A stretch of 64,000 nt of DNA. It comes from Branchinecta lynchi. Taxonomy: Eukaryota; Arthropoda; Branchiopoda; Anostraca; Branchinectidae. Below, one piece after another: positions 1 through 10,548 of this stretch. The number at the start of each line of letters is the position of its first letter. Position 1 is the first letter of the stretch. Under the pieces are notes generated by a model. It worked only from the letters and a program-made list of their open reading frames with translations. It was not told the origin of the DNA and did no database searches. The translations under genes and the position numbers were made by a program. The DNA is taken from contig JAKZAP010000077.1 in the NCBI GenBank assembly GCA_023053575.1, positions 62,001-126,000 of the forward strand, in the 5' to 3' direction.

Positions 1-397
1 ATATATCCTTTATGTCAAGCATTGCTCGGAGTTTTTGAATTTCCTGCCACGATATCCCAGCTCCAAAAATTTGGATCGCCGACATGCCAGAGAGGTAAAG
101 ACAAGGGATAACAAGAAAACCGCCGATTTTCGTAGCGCCTTCTAAAGGAAGTTGGAAATGTTTATTTGTGAAGCACTTAATACACAGTAAAGCATTAGAA
201 GTGTCCATTGTGCTTTAACAGATATGTGCAGGGACATACTTCTAGCATCTGCCATTTTCCCAGTCGATCCCATAAACTACTGAAAAACCATCGAATTTCT
301 AAGAAAAGAACATGGTCAAATCTCGAGCGCCATAGAAAGTTGTGCATGGTCGATAACTGAAGGGCAGTTAAATAATAATTGGTCCCCCTCGATCCTA
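1..397. other. Mostly featureless start; possible partial exon at 1-96
   Basis: Frame 1 of the + strand is open from base 1 and reads IYPLCQALLGVFEF and onward to ACATGCCAGAGAG, which is followed by GTAAAG, a fair splice donor at about 97. It could be the tail of an exon that starts before the window. I do not recognise the peptide. The rest (about 100-397) shows no gene, RNA or repeat that I can support. Confidence 0.2.
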
Positions 398-435
398 ATT
401 GCAGTGTAATGTCGCTGTAGTTTTTGATAAGAAAC

Positions 436-531
436 CGAAGTGGTCAGGAATAATCCGGAATGGTCAGGAATACACGGAATGGTTAGGAATAATCCGGAAT
501 GGTCAGGATTATTCCGTTATTCCGGAATGGT
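436..531. repeat. Short minisatellite, GGAATAATCCGGAATGGTCA type
   Basis: Variants of GGAATAATCC and GGAATGGTCA recur five to six times in about 95 bases, including AGGATTATTCCGTTATTCC, which folds back on the direct units. The unit is near 18-20 bp and imperfect. It lies just before the P-family repeats. Confidence 0.6.
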
Positions 532-540
532 GTACATCAA

Positions 541-756
541 ACATGAGAGTCGTCGACCCCTCGATAGAAATAGGATATTTAGTTTCACTCGTTTCTGAGC
601 AGTTTCGGCATCGTCTCGATTGTCTGTAGCAAATGCACATGACTGTTCAAACTTTCATCCCAATAAATCCATTTGTTTGATCCCTAGACGTGCTACACGA
701 TTTCCGGTACTCACTCATCTCCACCTACCGTGGCCGAATCTGGTTCGGAATAAAAA
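541..756 (+). repeat. Truncated left-hand segment of P-family repeat
   Basis: Bases 562-744 recur almost unchanged at 858-1040, so a partial P copy precedes the array. It breaks off at a short A run where a second copy starts with its own left end, ACAAGAGCTACGAGC at 757. The same left end, inverted, is seen at about 57206-57222 and in direct orientation near 51563. Confidence 0.6.
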
Positions 757-2585
757 ACAAGAGCTACGAGCTCATATGGCACTTGTACGAGTAGGCTGTA
801 CAAGAAAGTAGATGAAAACGTCACAAAATACACCCGCCATCCAAAAAGGCGGTTCGGAAATAGAAATAGGATATTTAGTTTCACTCATTTCTGAGCAGTT
901 CCGGCATCGTCTCGATTGCAAATGCACATGACTGTTCAAACTTTCATCCCAATAAATCCATTTGTTTGATCCCTAGACGTGCTACACGATTTCCGGTACT
1001 CACTCTATTTCCACCTACCGTGGCCGAATCTGGTTCGGAATAAAAAAAAAATCGACCACCTAAAGCATCTTCGTTTATACCATCTACCAAGTTTCACTCG
1101 AATCTGAGCATTTTTGGAAAGTCCCGGTACCCCCTCCCCCTTCCCACCAACGTTGTCGGAGCCGGTTCGGGCCCAATCTCTTAATTCCCTCATCAAGTTT
1201 GACTGAAATTGGAGCATAGCCTATCTGCAAGTTTCCAGTACCCCCCCCCCCCCCCCCTACCTTGGCCGAATCCGGCCCAGACGCCAAATAACAAATCTAG
1301 GCCGCATAAACTCGGCACTGTCGAATTGCATCTCATTCGGTCCATCCGTTTGGTTTTTGTGCATGTCAAAAGTCCCCCACCCCCAATTCCCCTAATCGTG
1401 GTCGCATATGGTTCGAACGCATGTTTTACATGTCGAGGCCATCGATTCGTATCACCCATGAAGTTTCACTCGAATCAGACCACTCATTCGCAATTTATAG
1501 AAGTCCATATTTCTCTTCTCTTGCTCCCCCAAAAATGCTCGGATCTAGGAACGGAAGTTTCCGGGGGTATGTTGTGTCAGGTTTTTAAGTCAAGATAATT
1601 CGGGTCGCTAATATGCCTGCAAAGTTTCGTTGTCGTTTTACATCTGGAACTATTCTAACTCACGACTACCGGAATTCTAGGAAACCCCCTCCAACTCCCC
1701 CCACAGAGCCCCAAAATCCCTCCCGATCCCTCCACTTTAAGCGTTTCTCAAAATTTCCGGTTCCCTCCTCCAACTCCCCCCAGTGTTATGGGATCCGGCC
1801 CGGATTTAAAGTGAGGTGTCTGAGACACGAGGTCATCCTAAATATCAATTTTCATCAAGATCCGATCACCCGTTCGCAAGCTAAAAATACCTCAAATTTT
1901 GGCTTCAACCTCCTTCCACTCCCCCCCCCCCAGATGGTCGAATCGGGGAATTGATGATTTCCTATTTAAGCTGGTCGGGTCCCAGACATGCCTGTCAATT
2001 TCCATCGTCCCAGCACATCAGGAAGCACGGAACTGGCGGGATCACTACAAATTCGGACTTCTCCCCCCCCCCCCCAACTCCCCCAAAGTGAGCGGATCGG
2101 TTCCGGTTATATCAGTCACGTATCTAGGACTTTTGCTTGTACTTTCCACCAAGTTTAATTCGGATCCCTCCACTCTAAGTGTTTTCCAAGATTTCCGGTT
2201 TCCCCCTCTAACTCCCCCCAGTGTCACCGGATCCGGTCTGGATTTAAAATGGAGGGTCTGAGACACGAAGTCCTTCCATGTATTAAGTTTCATTAAGATC
2301 CGATCACCCGTTCGTAAGCTAAAAATATCTCATTTTTCCTATTTTTTCCGGATTCCCCCTCCCTCCACTCCCCTCCAGATGGTCGGATCGAGGAAGCGAC
2401 AATTTCTAATTTAATCTGGTCCAGTTCCTGATATGCTTGCCAAGTTTCATCGTCCTAGCTTATCTGGAAGTGCCCGAACTAGCAAAACCGGGACCGACAG
2501 ACCGACAGACCGACAGACCGACAGACCGACTGACGGACAGAAATAACAATCGCTATATGGCACTTGAGTAAGCTCAAGTGCCATA
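757..2585 (+). repeat. P-family repeat, unit 1 (full left end, internal deletion)
   Basis: The copy begins with ACAAGAGCTACGAGCTCATA and ends with the hairpin TATGGCACTTGAG / CTCAAGTGCCATA. Inside are degenerate subunits of about 110-130 bp, each with a CAAGTTTCATC-like phrase, a TTTCCGGTTCCC-like phrase and a C-rich run. Compared with unit 2 it lacks about 750 bp, joined near 1718 after ACAGAGCCCCAAAA. Just before the hairpin is a GACCGACA microsatellite (about 2490-2535). Proline-rich open frames across it are chance products of C-rich repeats. Confidence 0.75.
2556..2585 (+). repeat. Terminal hairpin of P unit 1
   Basis: TATGGCACTTGAG, loop TAAG, CTCAAGTGCCATA: a perfect 13-bp stem with a 4-base loop. 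It is identical at 4854-4883. A looser version (10-bp stem) marks the same end of the reverse copy at 52886-52916. It fixes the unit boundary of the array. Confidence 0.8.
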
Positions 2586-4883
2586 AAAATCGACCACCAA
2601 AAGCATCTTCGTTTATACCATCTATCAAGTTTCACTCGAATCTGAGCATTTTTGGAAAGTTCCGGTACCCCACCCCCCTCCCACCAACATTGTCGGAGCC
2701 GGTTCGGGCCCAATCTCTTAATTCCCTGTTCCTGTCCATCAAGTTTTACTGAAATTGGAGCATAGCCTATCTGCAAGTTTCCAGTACCCCCCCCCCCCCC
2801 TACCTTGGCCGAATCCGGCCCGGACGCCAAAATAACAAATCTAGGCCGCATAAACTCGATACTGTCGAATTTGCATCTCATTCGGTCCATCCGTTTGGTT
2901 TTCGTGCATGTCAAAAGTCCCCAGACCCCCAATTCCCCTAATCGTGGTCGCATATGGTTCGAACGCATGTTTTACATGTTGAGGCCTTCAATTCGTATCC
3001 CCCATTAAGTTTCACTCGAATCAGACCACTCGTTCGCAATTTATCGAAGTCAATTTCCATATTTCTCTTTTCTTGCTCCCCAAAAAATGCTCGGATCTAG
3101 GAATGGAAGTTTCCGGGGGTATGTTGTGTCAGGTTCTTAAGTCAAGATAATTCGGGTCGCTAATATGCCTGCAAAGTTTCGTTGTCGTTTTACATCTGGA
3201 ACTATTCTAACTCACGACTACCGGAATTCTAGGAAACCCCCTCCAACTCCCCCCACAGAGCCCCAAAACCATCTGGCTCCGTCAGTTTCATCTAGGCCTA
3301 ATGCTTATTCCATCCATTAAATTTCGTCTCAATCCCTCTGCTTTTAGAGTTTCTTGAGTTTTCCACACCCCCCCCCCCCCCTCATCCCCACAGGTATCGG
3401 ACCCGACCCGGACGTGACACTGAACGTCCGAGGCGATAGCTCACCAGACAAGTTTCATTCAAATCCGATCACCCGTTCAAAAGTTATGCACGCCACTAGA
3501 TTCCGGGCTCCTCATCCACCCACTCCCCCCACGATGGTCGGGTCGGGGAAACGGCTGTTCTCAAGTCAATCTGTTCGGATCCCTGACATGCCTGCCAAGT
3601 TTCATCGCCCTAGGACATCAGGAAGTATGCCGAACTCGCGGGATCGCTAGAAATCCGGACCCCACCCCAACTCCCCCACAGTGCCCTGATCCGGTCCGGT
3701 TATGTCAATGACGTGTCGAGGACCTGTGCTTGTTTTTCCCACCAAGTTTCATCCCGATCCCTCCACTTTAAGCGTTTCTCAAAATTTCCGGTTCCCTCCT
3801 CCAACTCCTCCCAGTGTCATCGGATCCGGTCCGGTTATGTCAATGACGTGTCTAGGACCTGTGCTTGTTTTTCCCACCAAGTTTCATCCCGATCCCTCCA
3901 CTTTAAGCGTTTCTCAAAATTTCCGGTTCCCCACCCCAACTCCCCCACAGTGCCCTGATCCGGTCCGGTTATGTCAATGACGTTTCTAGGACCTGTGGTT
4001 GTTTTTCCCACCAAGTTTCATCCCGATCCCTCCACTTTAAGCGTTTCTCAAAATTTCCGGTTCCCTCCTCCAACTCCCCCCAGTGTTATGGGATCCGGCC
4101 CGGATTTAAAGTGAGGTGTCTGAGACACGAGGTCATCCTAAATATCAATTTTCATCAAGATCCGATCACCCGTTCGCAAGCTAAAAATACCTCAAATTTT
4201 GGCTTCAACCTCCTTCCACTCCCCCCCCCCAGATGGTCGAATCGGGGAATTGATGATTTCCTATTTAAGCTGGTCGGGTCCCAGACATGCCTGTCAATTT
4301 CCATCGTCCCAGCACATCAGGAAGCACGGAACTGGCGGGATCACTACAAATTCGGACTTCTCCCCCCCCCCCCAACTCCCCCAAAGTGAGCGGATCGGTT
4401 CCGGTTATATCAGTCACGTATCTAGGACTTTTGCTTGTACTTTCCACCAAGTTTAATTCGGATCCCTCCACTCTAAGTGTTTTCCAAGATTTCCGGTTTC
4501 CCCCTCTAACTCCCCCCAGTGTCACCGGATCCGGTCTGGATTTAAAATGGAGGGTCTGAGACACGAAGTCCTTCCATGTATTAAGTTTCATTAAGATCCG
4601 ATCACCCGTTCGTAAGCTAAAAATATCTCATTTTTCCTATTTTTTCCGGATTCCCCCTCCCTCCACTCCCCTCCAGATGGTCGGATCGAGGAAGCGACAA
4701 TTTCTAATTTAATCTGGTCCAGTTCCTGATATGCTTGCCAAGTTTCATCGTCCTAGCTTATCTGGAAGTGCCCGAACTAGCAAAACCGGGACCGACAGAC
4801 CGACAGACCGACAGACCGACAGACCGACTGACGGACAGAAATAACAATCGCTATATGGCACTTGAGTAAGCTCAAGTGCCATA
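2586..4883 (+). repeat. P-family repeat, unit 2 (2298 bp)
   Basis: This unit is offset from unit 3 by 2298-2300 bases over long near-identical stretches (2586-3660 against 4884-5960). Its right half (about 4019-4883) is offset by 2298 from unit 1 (about 1719-2585). Differences are mostly lengths of poly-C runs. It lacks the ACAAGAGCTACGAGC left end and starts at AAAATCGACC, so the units are tandem copies and not independent full insertions. Units 2 and 3 must have duplicated recently, or one is an assembly duplicate. Confidence 0.8.
4854..4883 (+). repeat. Terminal hairpin of P unit 2
   Basis: Identical to the hairpin at 2556-2585, 2298 bases downstream: 13-bp perfect stem, TAAG loop. Confidence 0.8.
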
Positions 4884-6874
4884 AAAATCGACCACCAAAA
4901 GCATCTTCGTTTATACCATCTATCAAGTTTCACTCGAATCTGAGCATTTTTGGAAAGTTCCGGTACCCCACCCCCCTCCCACCAACATTGTCGGAGCCGG
5001 TTCGGGCCCAATCTCTTAATTCCCTGTTCCTGTCCATCAAGTTTTACTGAAATTGGAGCATAGCCTATCTGCAAGTTTCCAGTACCCCCCCCCCCCCCCC
5101 TACCTTGGCCGAATCCGGCCCGGACGCCAAAATAACAAATCTAGGCCGCATAAACTCGATACTGTCGAATTTGCATCTCATTCGGTCCATCCGTTTGGTT
5201 TTCGTGCATGTCAAAAGTCCCCAGACCCCCAATTCCCCTAATCGTGGTCGCATATGGTTCGAACGCATGTTTTACATGTTGAGGCCTTCAATTCGTATCC
5301 CCCATTAAGTTTCACTCGAATCAGACCACTCGTTCGCAATTTATCGAAGTCAATTTCCATATTTCTCTTTTCTTGCTCCCCAAAAAATGCTCGGATCTAG
5401 GAATGGAAGTTTCCGGGGGTATGTTGTGTCAGGTTCTTAAGTCAAGATAATTCGGGTCGCTAATATGCCTGCAAAGTTTCGTTGTCGTTTTACATCTGGA
5501 ACTATTCTAACTCACGACTACCGGAATTCTAGGAAACCCCCTCCAACTCCCCCCACAGAGCCCCAAAACCATCTGGCTCCGTCAGTTTCATCTAGGCCTA
5601 ATGCTTATTCCATCCATTAAATTTCGTCTCAATCCCTCTGCTTTTAGAGTTTCTTGAGTTTTCCACCCCCCCCCCCCCCCTCATCCCCACAGGTATCGGA
5701 CCCGACCCGGACGTGACACTGAACGTCCGAGGCGATAGCTCACCAGACAAGTTTCATTCAAATCCGATCACCCGTTCAAAAGTTATGCACGCCACTAGAT
5801 TCCATCCACTCCCCCCACGATGGTCGGGTCGGGGAAACGGCTGTTCTCAAGTCAATCTGTTCGGATCCCTGGCATACCTGCCAAGTTTCATCGCCCTAGG
5901 ACATCAGGAAGTATGCCGAACTCGCGGGATCGCTAGAAATCCGGACCCCCACCCCAACTCCCCCACAGTGCCCTGATCCGGTCCGGTTATGTCAATGACG
6001 TGTCGAGGACCTGTGCTTGTTTTTCCCACCAAGTTTCATCCCGATCCCTCCACTTTAAGCGTTTCTCAAAATTTCCGGTTCCCTCCTCCAACTCCCCCCA
6101 GTGTCATCGGATCCGGCCCGGATTTAAAGTGAGATGTCGGAGACACGAGGTCATCCTAAATATCAATTTTCATCAAGATCCGATCACCCGTTCGCAAGCT
6201 AAAAATACCTCAAATTTTGGCTTCACTCTCCCTCCACTACCCCCCCCCCCCCCCAGATGGTCGAATCGGGGAATTGACGATTTCCTATTTAATCTGGTCG
6301 GGTCCCAGACATTCCTGTCAATTTCCATCGTCCCAGCACATCAGGAAGCACGGAACTCGCGGGATTACTACAAATTCGGACTTCTCCCCCCACCCCGACT
6401 CCCCGAAAGGGAGCGGATCCGTTCCAGTTATATCAGTCACGTATCTAGGACTTTTGCTTGTACTTTCCACGAAGTTTCATCCGGATCCCTCCACTCTAAG
6501 TGTTTTCCAAGATTTCCGGTTCCCCCCTCCAACTCCCCCCAGTGTCACCGGATCCGGTCTGGATTTAAAATGGAGGGTCTGAGACACGAAGTCCTTCCAT
6601 ATATCAAGTTTCATTGAGATCCAATCACCCGTTCATAAGCTAAAAATATCTCATTTTTCCTATTTTTTCCGGATTCCCCCTCCCTCCACTCCCCTCCAGA
6701 TGGTCGGAGCGAGGAAGGGACAATTTCTAGTTTAATCTGGTCCAGTTCCTGATACGCCTGCCAAGTTTCATCGTCCTAGCTTATCTGGAAGTGCCCGAAC
6801 TAGCAAAACCGGGACCGACTGACGGACAGAAATTACAATCGCTATATGGTGCTTGAGAAAGCTCAAGTGCCATA
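4884..6874 (+). repeat. P-family repeat, unit 3
   Basis: Its left part is nearly identical to unit 2. From about 6061 it is a more diverged third copy of the block seen at 1741-2585 and 4043-4883. The terminal GACCGACA run is contracted to one repeat. The closing hairpin (6845-6874) has two changes against the other copies, both leaving pairable G-U positions. Confidence 0.75.
6845..6874 (+). repeat. Terminal hairpin of P unit 3, with wobble changes
   Basis: TATGGTGCTTGAG, loop AAAG, CTCAAGTGCCATA. The C to T and A to G changes in the left arm turn two Watson-Crick pairs into U-G and G-U pairs when this strand is read as RNA, so the 13-bp stem survives. Confidence 0.7.
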
Positions 6875-7230
6875 AAAACCGAGAAAGCATTAACCGAGAT
6901 ACAGGCGAGGACTCCCTACCGGAAACGTGGAGCGGGATTATTAAGGGAAGAAAATTTAAGCCTCAGTCCCTTATTAACAACAAAACCGAAGTCGACCAAA
7001 ATGCAGAAAAAAAGGTTTCCTGCCAATCGTGCAGCAAAAACAGCAGCCGTGTCAAAAATTAATCTTGGCACTAGTTTTTCCGTGCAGTAATTATTCAAAG
7101 TAATAGATACATGCGAGTATTCATAATAGAAACGTAGAACGCGGTCATTATTAAAATAATATCTAAGTTTTCTGCCAATATTATAGGGGTATTTGAAGGT
7201 AATTTACTTTAAAAATCCAGTCTCATCCAG
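6875..7230. other. Junction module and AT-rich spacer
   Basis: About 7000-7075 holds ATGCAGAAAAAAAGGTTTCC, then CAATCGTGCAGCAAAAACAG and GTCAAAAATTAATCT. The same segment recurs inverted at about 52797-52875, again between the P right end and the hammerhead-like module, and shorter near 20430-20475. No coding signal is seen in the remainder. Confidence 0.5.
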
Positions 7231-7452
7231 TCTTTCCCCGAGGACGACCGTAAGTTGTTCATCGGAACACAGAAGAAGTTCTGCCTCCTCAACGGTATAG
7301 AACTCAAGCTGGCCTCTGAAATATTCCTTTTCGAGTCCTATCTAAAAGCAGTAACAGTGAAACACATTGGAAAAGCAAAGGCTTCGTTAGCTAGTATGTT
7401 CTAATATTACAGTGGAAATTTAAAAGAAAAAAAAAAAAAGAAAAAAAAAAAG
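7231..7452 (+). pseudogene. Possible coding exon or 5'-truncated retrocopy with A tract
   Basis: From an AG at 7229-7230 a frame reads FPEDDRKLFIGTQKKF and on to KAKASLASMF before TAA (7402-7404). There is no methionine at its start. An in-frame donor (GTATGT at 7394) would make it an internal exon. Alternatively the stop and the following A-rich tract (about 7421-7452) suggest a truncated processed copy. The peptide looks protein-like but I do not recognise the family. Neither reading is proven. Confidence 0.25.
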
Positions 7453-7640
7453 ATATTTAAGTCGGTAGAAGCTTCAGTTATTTATTACAGGTTTGTTTCC
7501 TTCCCCGAAGTTGAACCAGATGATTGACAGCCTGACGAGGACCCTTGCCAAGAAGGGCCGAAACATCGCTGATGAAGAATCCTAGCTCACGCATATCCGT
7601 TGTAAACATTGTTTGAGTATATGTTAAAGTTTTATATGAA
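7453..7640 (+). repeat. Hammerhead-like module, copy H1
   Basis: The block runs AGTCGGTAGAAGCTTCAG, ACAGGTTTGTTTCCTTCCCC, then CTGACGA (7532-7538), a stem GGACCCTT/AAGGGCC, GAAA (7560-7563) and CATC. CTGANGA, stem and GAAA is the conserved core order of hammerhead ribozymes, which are known from the ends of Penelope-like elements. It runs into GTTGATTAGATGTTCGAT, the G-family satellite phrase. Other copies: 13366-13475, 20225-20410 (-), 31145-31260, 51683-51860, 52590-52745 (-). Confidence 0.55.
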
Positions 7641-8614
7641 GTTGATTAGATGTTCGATGTTCGAAGTATAATTTCCAGGATTAGGAAGTTCCCCACGAAT
7701 TCTGACTTTGTTCCAGTTTCGACGAAAGTACACCGAAGATGAATATTGTTCGGTAGTCTTTCGATACCAAAACAGTAGTTATACAGAATCCCGGTTATGC
7801 TATCGGTCTGAACTTATTCGGGTTGATAACTGGGATTCGGTAATTTATTCGTTATAATTGCCAGGATTCGGAAGTTGTCACGAACCTCGAAACTCAGAAG
7901 ATGTCGACTGAAGCACTTGTCGCAGACAGAATGGATGATCTGTGATATCATCGATAGTCCTTACTTTTATTTTGGGTCCCAAAAAGAATATCTAATCATA
8001 AATATTTCAAAAATTCCACCTGCAGCACTTTCGTAATATTCTCTGTTTTTTGGAAGGGCGCGTCATTTGACGGGATTTTTAAGCCAGTTTTAGGATTGAG
8101 ATTTGGAACATTAAAAGCTAGAATTTGGACGGAAATTAAATCTGACAGGAAAAAGCAAAAAAAAAAATCGCCTGCGGCGCTCACTTTATGTGAGGATGGG
8201 CTATTGACTAGACTACAGTTGCTGCTGCTGCCGGAACGTCGCTCCAACCGGTTTCTGGAACCTCAGTATTTAATCAACGGTAAATGATAGAATTTGTAAA
8301 AGAAGCAGTTGAATTTTCGCCTACAGAAAAAATGGATTTCAAAATTTCGACTGCGGCGCTCGATTTCATTTTCTATTGGCTATAATAGATAGAAGCTGTT
8401 ACTGCAATCCTGCCCGGCAATATATTCTCCATGTGGGCTTCGCCAAAACGCCGCCTAATGCTTGGCTTATCGTCTTTCATGCTGTCCTTTATTGTTACTC
8501 TTCCTAGGTAATCGTTTCTTAGTTCTAGGAATCGGTAAAAATTTTGAAAGGTTCGGTAAAACTTTGACTCTGCACTCCCTCACCGAAAATAACCTTCCGA
8601 CGCCCCTGATAGGA
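7641..8614. other. AT-rich sequence with scattered CTGCGGCGC motifs
   Basis: No gene is seen. G-satellite-like remnants run to about 7700. The motif AAATCGCCTGCGGCGCTCAC and relatives occur at 8166 and 8330-8350, and inverted as GCCGCAGGCGAAA at 9193 and 9617, so this is an old dispersed repeat. Open frames here are short and lack similarity. Confidence 0.35.
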
Positions 8615-9381
8615 CAGTGCTTCCACTCCCAAAATAAGTAGGGTGCTCTTATAAATAAGTATTTAGAAAGTAGAAGCTAGTAGAATAATAAGTAGATTCA
8701 TTCAAAAATGCACAAGGGCACTTTCGATAAGAGGGTGCCGATTCAAAAATTTTACCGAATCTTTCTGAAATTTATAAACAATTTAAGCTTTAGGCTAGAT
8801 TAACTCCAAATTTTCGGATCAGTTTTAAATTATTTTAAAACATTAAAATTCAAAAATGATAATTTTTAAGTAAAATAGCAACGCTGAAATGAGCAGCACG
8901 GCTAGACAGCAACTGGGCGTCGCTATTCCGAAGGCCACTTGGACAGTACAGGCCTATTGCTGCGGCCGATTCCACTGCGAATTCTAACTACCGAACCCAA
9001 GACAAAATTCAACTGACCACCGCAGGCAAAATTTTTGAATTCGCATTTTCTTTTCTGCAGGATTTTAAGAAACATTAACTGCGGAGGGGTCGAAACCCTG
9101 GCAGCAGCCTTTTCCTGCAATATAGGTTCTGAAACAAATGTTTCTCAGATCCCCAGCCTAAAACCAGATAGCAATCAAAATATTTTGAAAATATGTGCCG
9201 CAGGCGAAAATTTCGAAAAAGGCCTCTATTTTCCTAAAATGCAGAGATTTTGTTTACAAATTAAATCATGAGACAATAAGGAGACCGGAAAATAAGTAGG
9301 TAAGTAGATCCAAAATTTGGTAAGTAGAAAAGGCCAAAAAAAAGTATTCTACTGCCAAAATAAGTAGAAGTGGAAGCACTG
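8615..9381. mobile_element. Non-autonomous hAT-like element with AAGTAG subterminal repeats
   Basis: The left end CAGTGCTTCCACTCCCAAAA and the right end AAGTAGAAGTGGAAGCACTG are inverted (CAGTGCTTCCACT shared). Both ends carry several AAGTAG or AGTAGA motifs inside the termini. CAG-type ends with subterminal repeats suit the hAT superfamily. No transposase frame is present in 767 bp. A clean 8-bp duplication is not visible: the flanks TGATAGGA and GATGGGAG agree only loosely. Confidence 0.55.
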
Positions 9382-10460
9382 GATGGGAGGTGACTGCATT
9401 AAGTTACACGACTGGCAGATTTCCGGCAAGGCTTCAGAGTCATACCAGTTAAAAACCAATAGCCAAGAAACACAGCACCACATGCGGGAACTGTACGAAT
9501 TTAAAGAAACATTCATTATACGGAAAGGTGAGCGTCATTCCTAATAGGAGGAATTCACTTCCGCAATAGCCGGACCCGCAGCAGTTTCTTATGACTGCAG
9601 ATCAGACAGAATAAAAGAGGTTGCCGCAGGCGAACTTTCTAGAATCCGGTATGACCAGAACGTCTTTTCGGATCCCAGATGAAAGTAAGGGCCACTTGCC
9701 ACTGATCTCCCCGTCTGTCTTTGTTATAGACGATTCAAAAAAATGTGAGATATTCAGCTGGAAGGTTGACGCTTTCTTTCCGGAAAAGAATTACTGATCA
9801 TCCGGAGAAAACAACTTGAAACAGAGCAGACTTGTCCTGAATTTACTTTTAAAAAACAAAATAAAATCAAATGTCATGTTGCAATAATCAGGCCCCTCAT
9901 TACATCTTCTATCAATGCTGACGAATTCGATTTATTTTTAAACTTCACACTGGAGACAAATTCTTATCATCAAATTATGTTCTTTTCAAATACAAAGTAT
10001 CTTTACAAGAAACTGACAAATTCTTGCAAAGGTACGCCACAAGCAAAATCAGCTTCATATTTTACTTAAATGGAGAGATAGTGGTACGACACAGATCGTG
10101 TGAAAGACTTGGGTTAAAACTGTGCGCTGCAGGACGAAATTCATACAGAAAATTATTCGGGTCTTGGAAGCTTAAATATCGGAATGACTTGAAATAGCCC
10201 GGCTCTTTCTGTCAATCTGGCAAGCTCGAAACATGCGACTAAGATTGCAATTCCCGAAGTCTCGAACGCTCGAGAACCCAGAGCCGCCGATGTCCAAGCT
10301 GATGTCAACCCAGGTTCTTGGTAATCATGAACTAGCCTTACCGATTTTCCCGGGCGCATTGCCAGCCCCTCCACCATTTATAGCTTTCTTTGGTGAGAGC
10401 CCAGTTTAGCTGAAATTTCGTGGTCGGGCACCCTGCGACCGCCTACACTGTATAAAAAAT
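9382..10460. other. No recognised feature
   Basis: Single-copy-looking, moderately AT-rich sequence. One GCCGCAGGCGAA motif lies at 9617 and a relative near 10121. No convincing exon, RNA or mobile element is seen. Short frames such as 10153-10377 (-) have no recognisable domain. Confidence 0.4.
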
Positions 10461-10463
10461 CTT

Positions 10464-10548
10464 GCAGTATTTGCTACCTGGATTAATCTTGTCGGATTAA
10501 TTTTATCCCAATAGAGATAAGATTAATCCCAGTAGCAAATACTGCATC
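10464..10548. repeat. Small foldback (27-bp arms)
   Basis: GCAGTATTTGCTACCTGGAT on the left and the inverse ATCCCAGTAGCAAATACTGC on the right give about 27 paired positions, with AAGATTAATC continuing the stem. The right arm recurs at about 26148-26210 (CAGTAGCAAATACC), where it interrupts a G-family copy, so it is a dispersed unit. Confidence 0.6.

Noticed and set aside
1240..1258. Poly-C runs as quadruplex-forming regulatory elements
   Set aside because: Run lengths vary between otherwise identical repeat units, which fits replication slippage or sequencing error better than a conserved function.
1209..6617. Many proline-rich open frames (PPPP tracts) on both strands
   Set aside because: They follow the C-rich subunits of the P repeat, recur with each repeat copy and shift frame with poly-C length. 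They are not genes. The same applies to 53.7-57.0 kb on the - strand.
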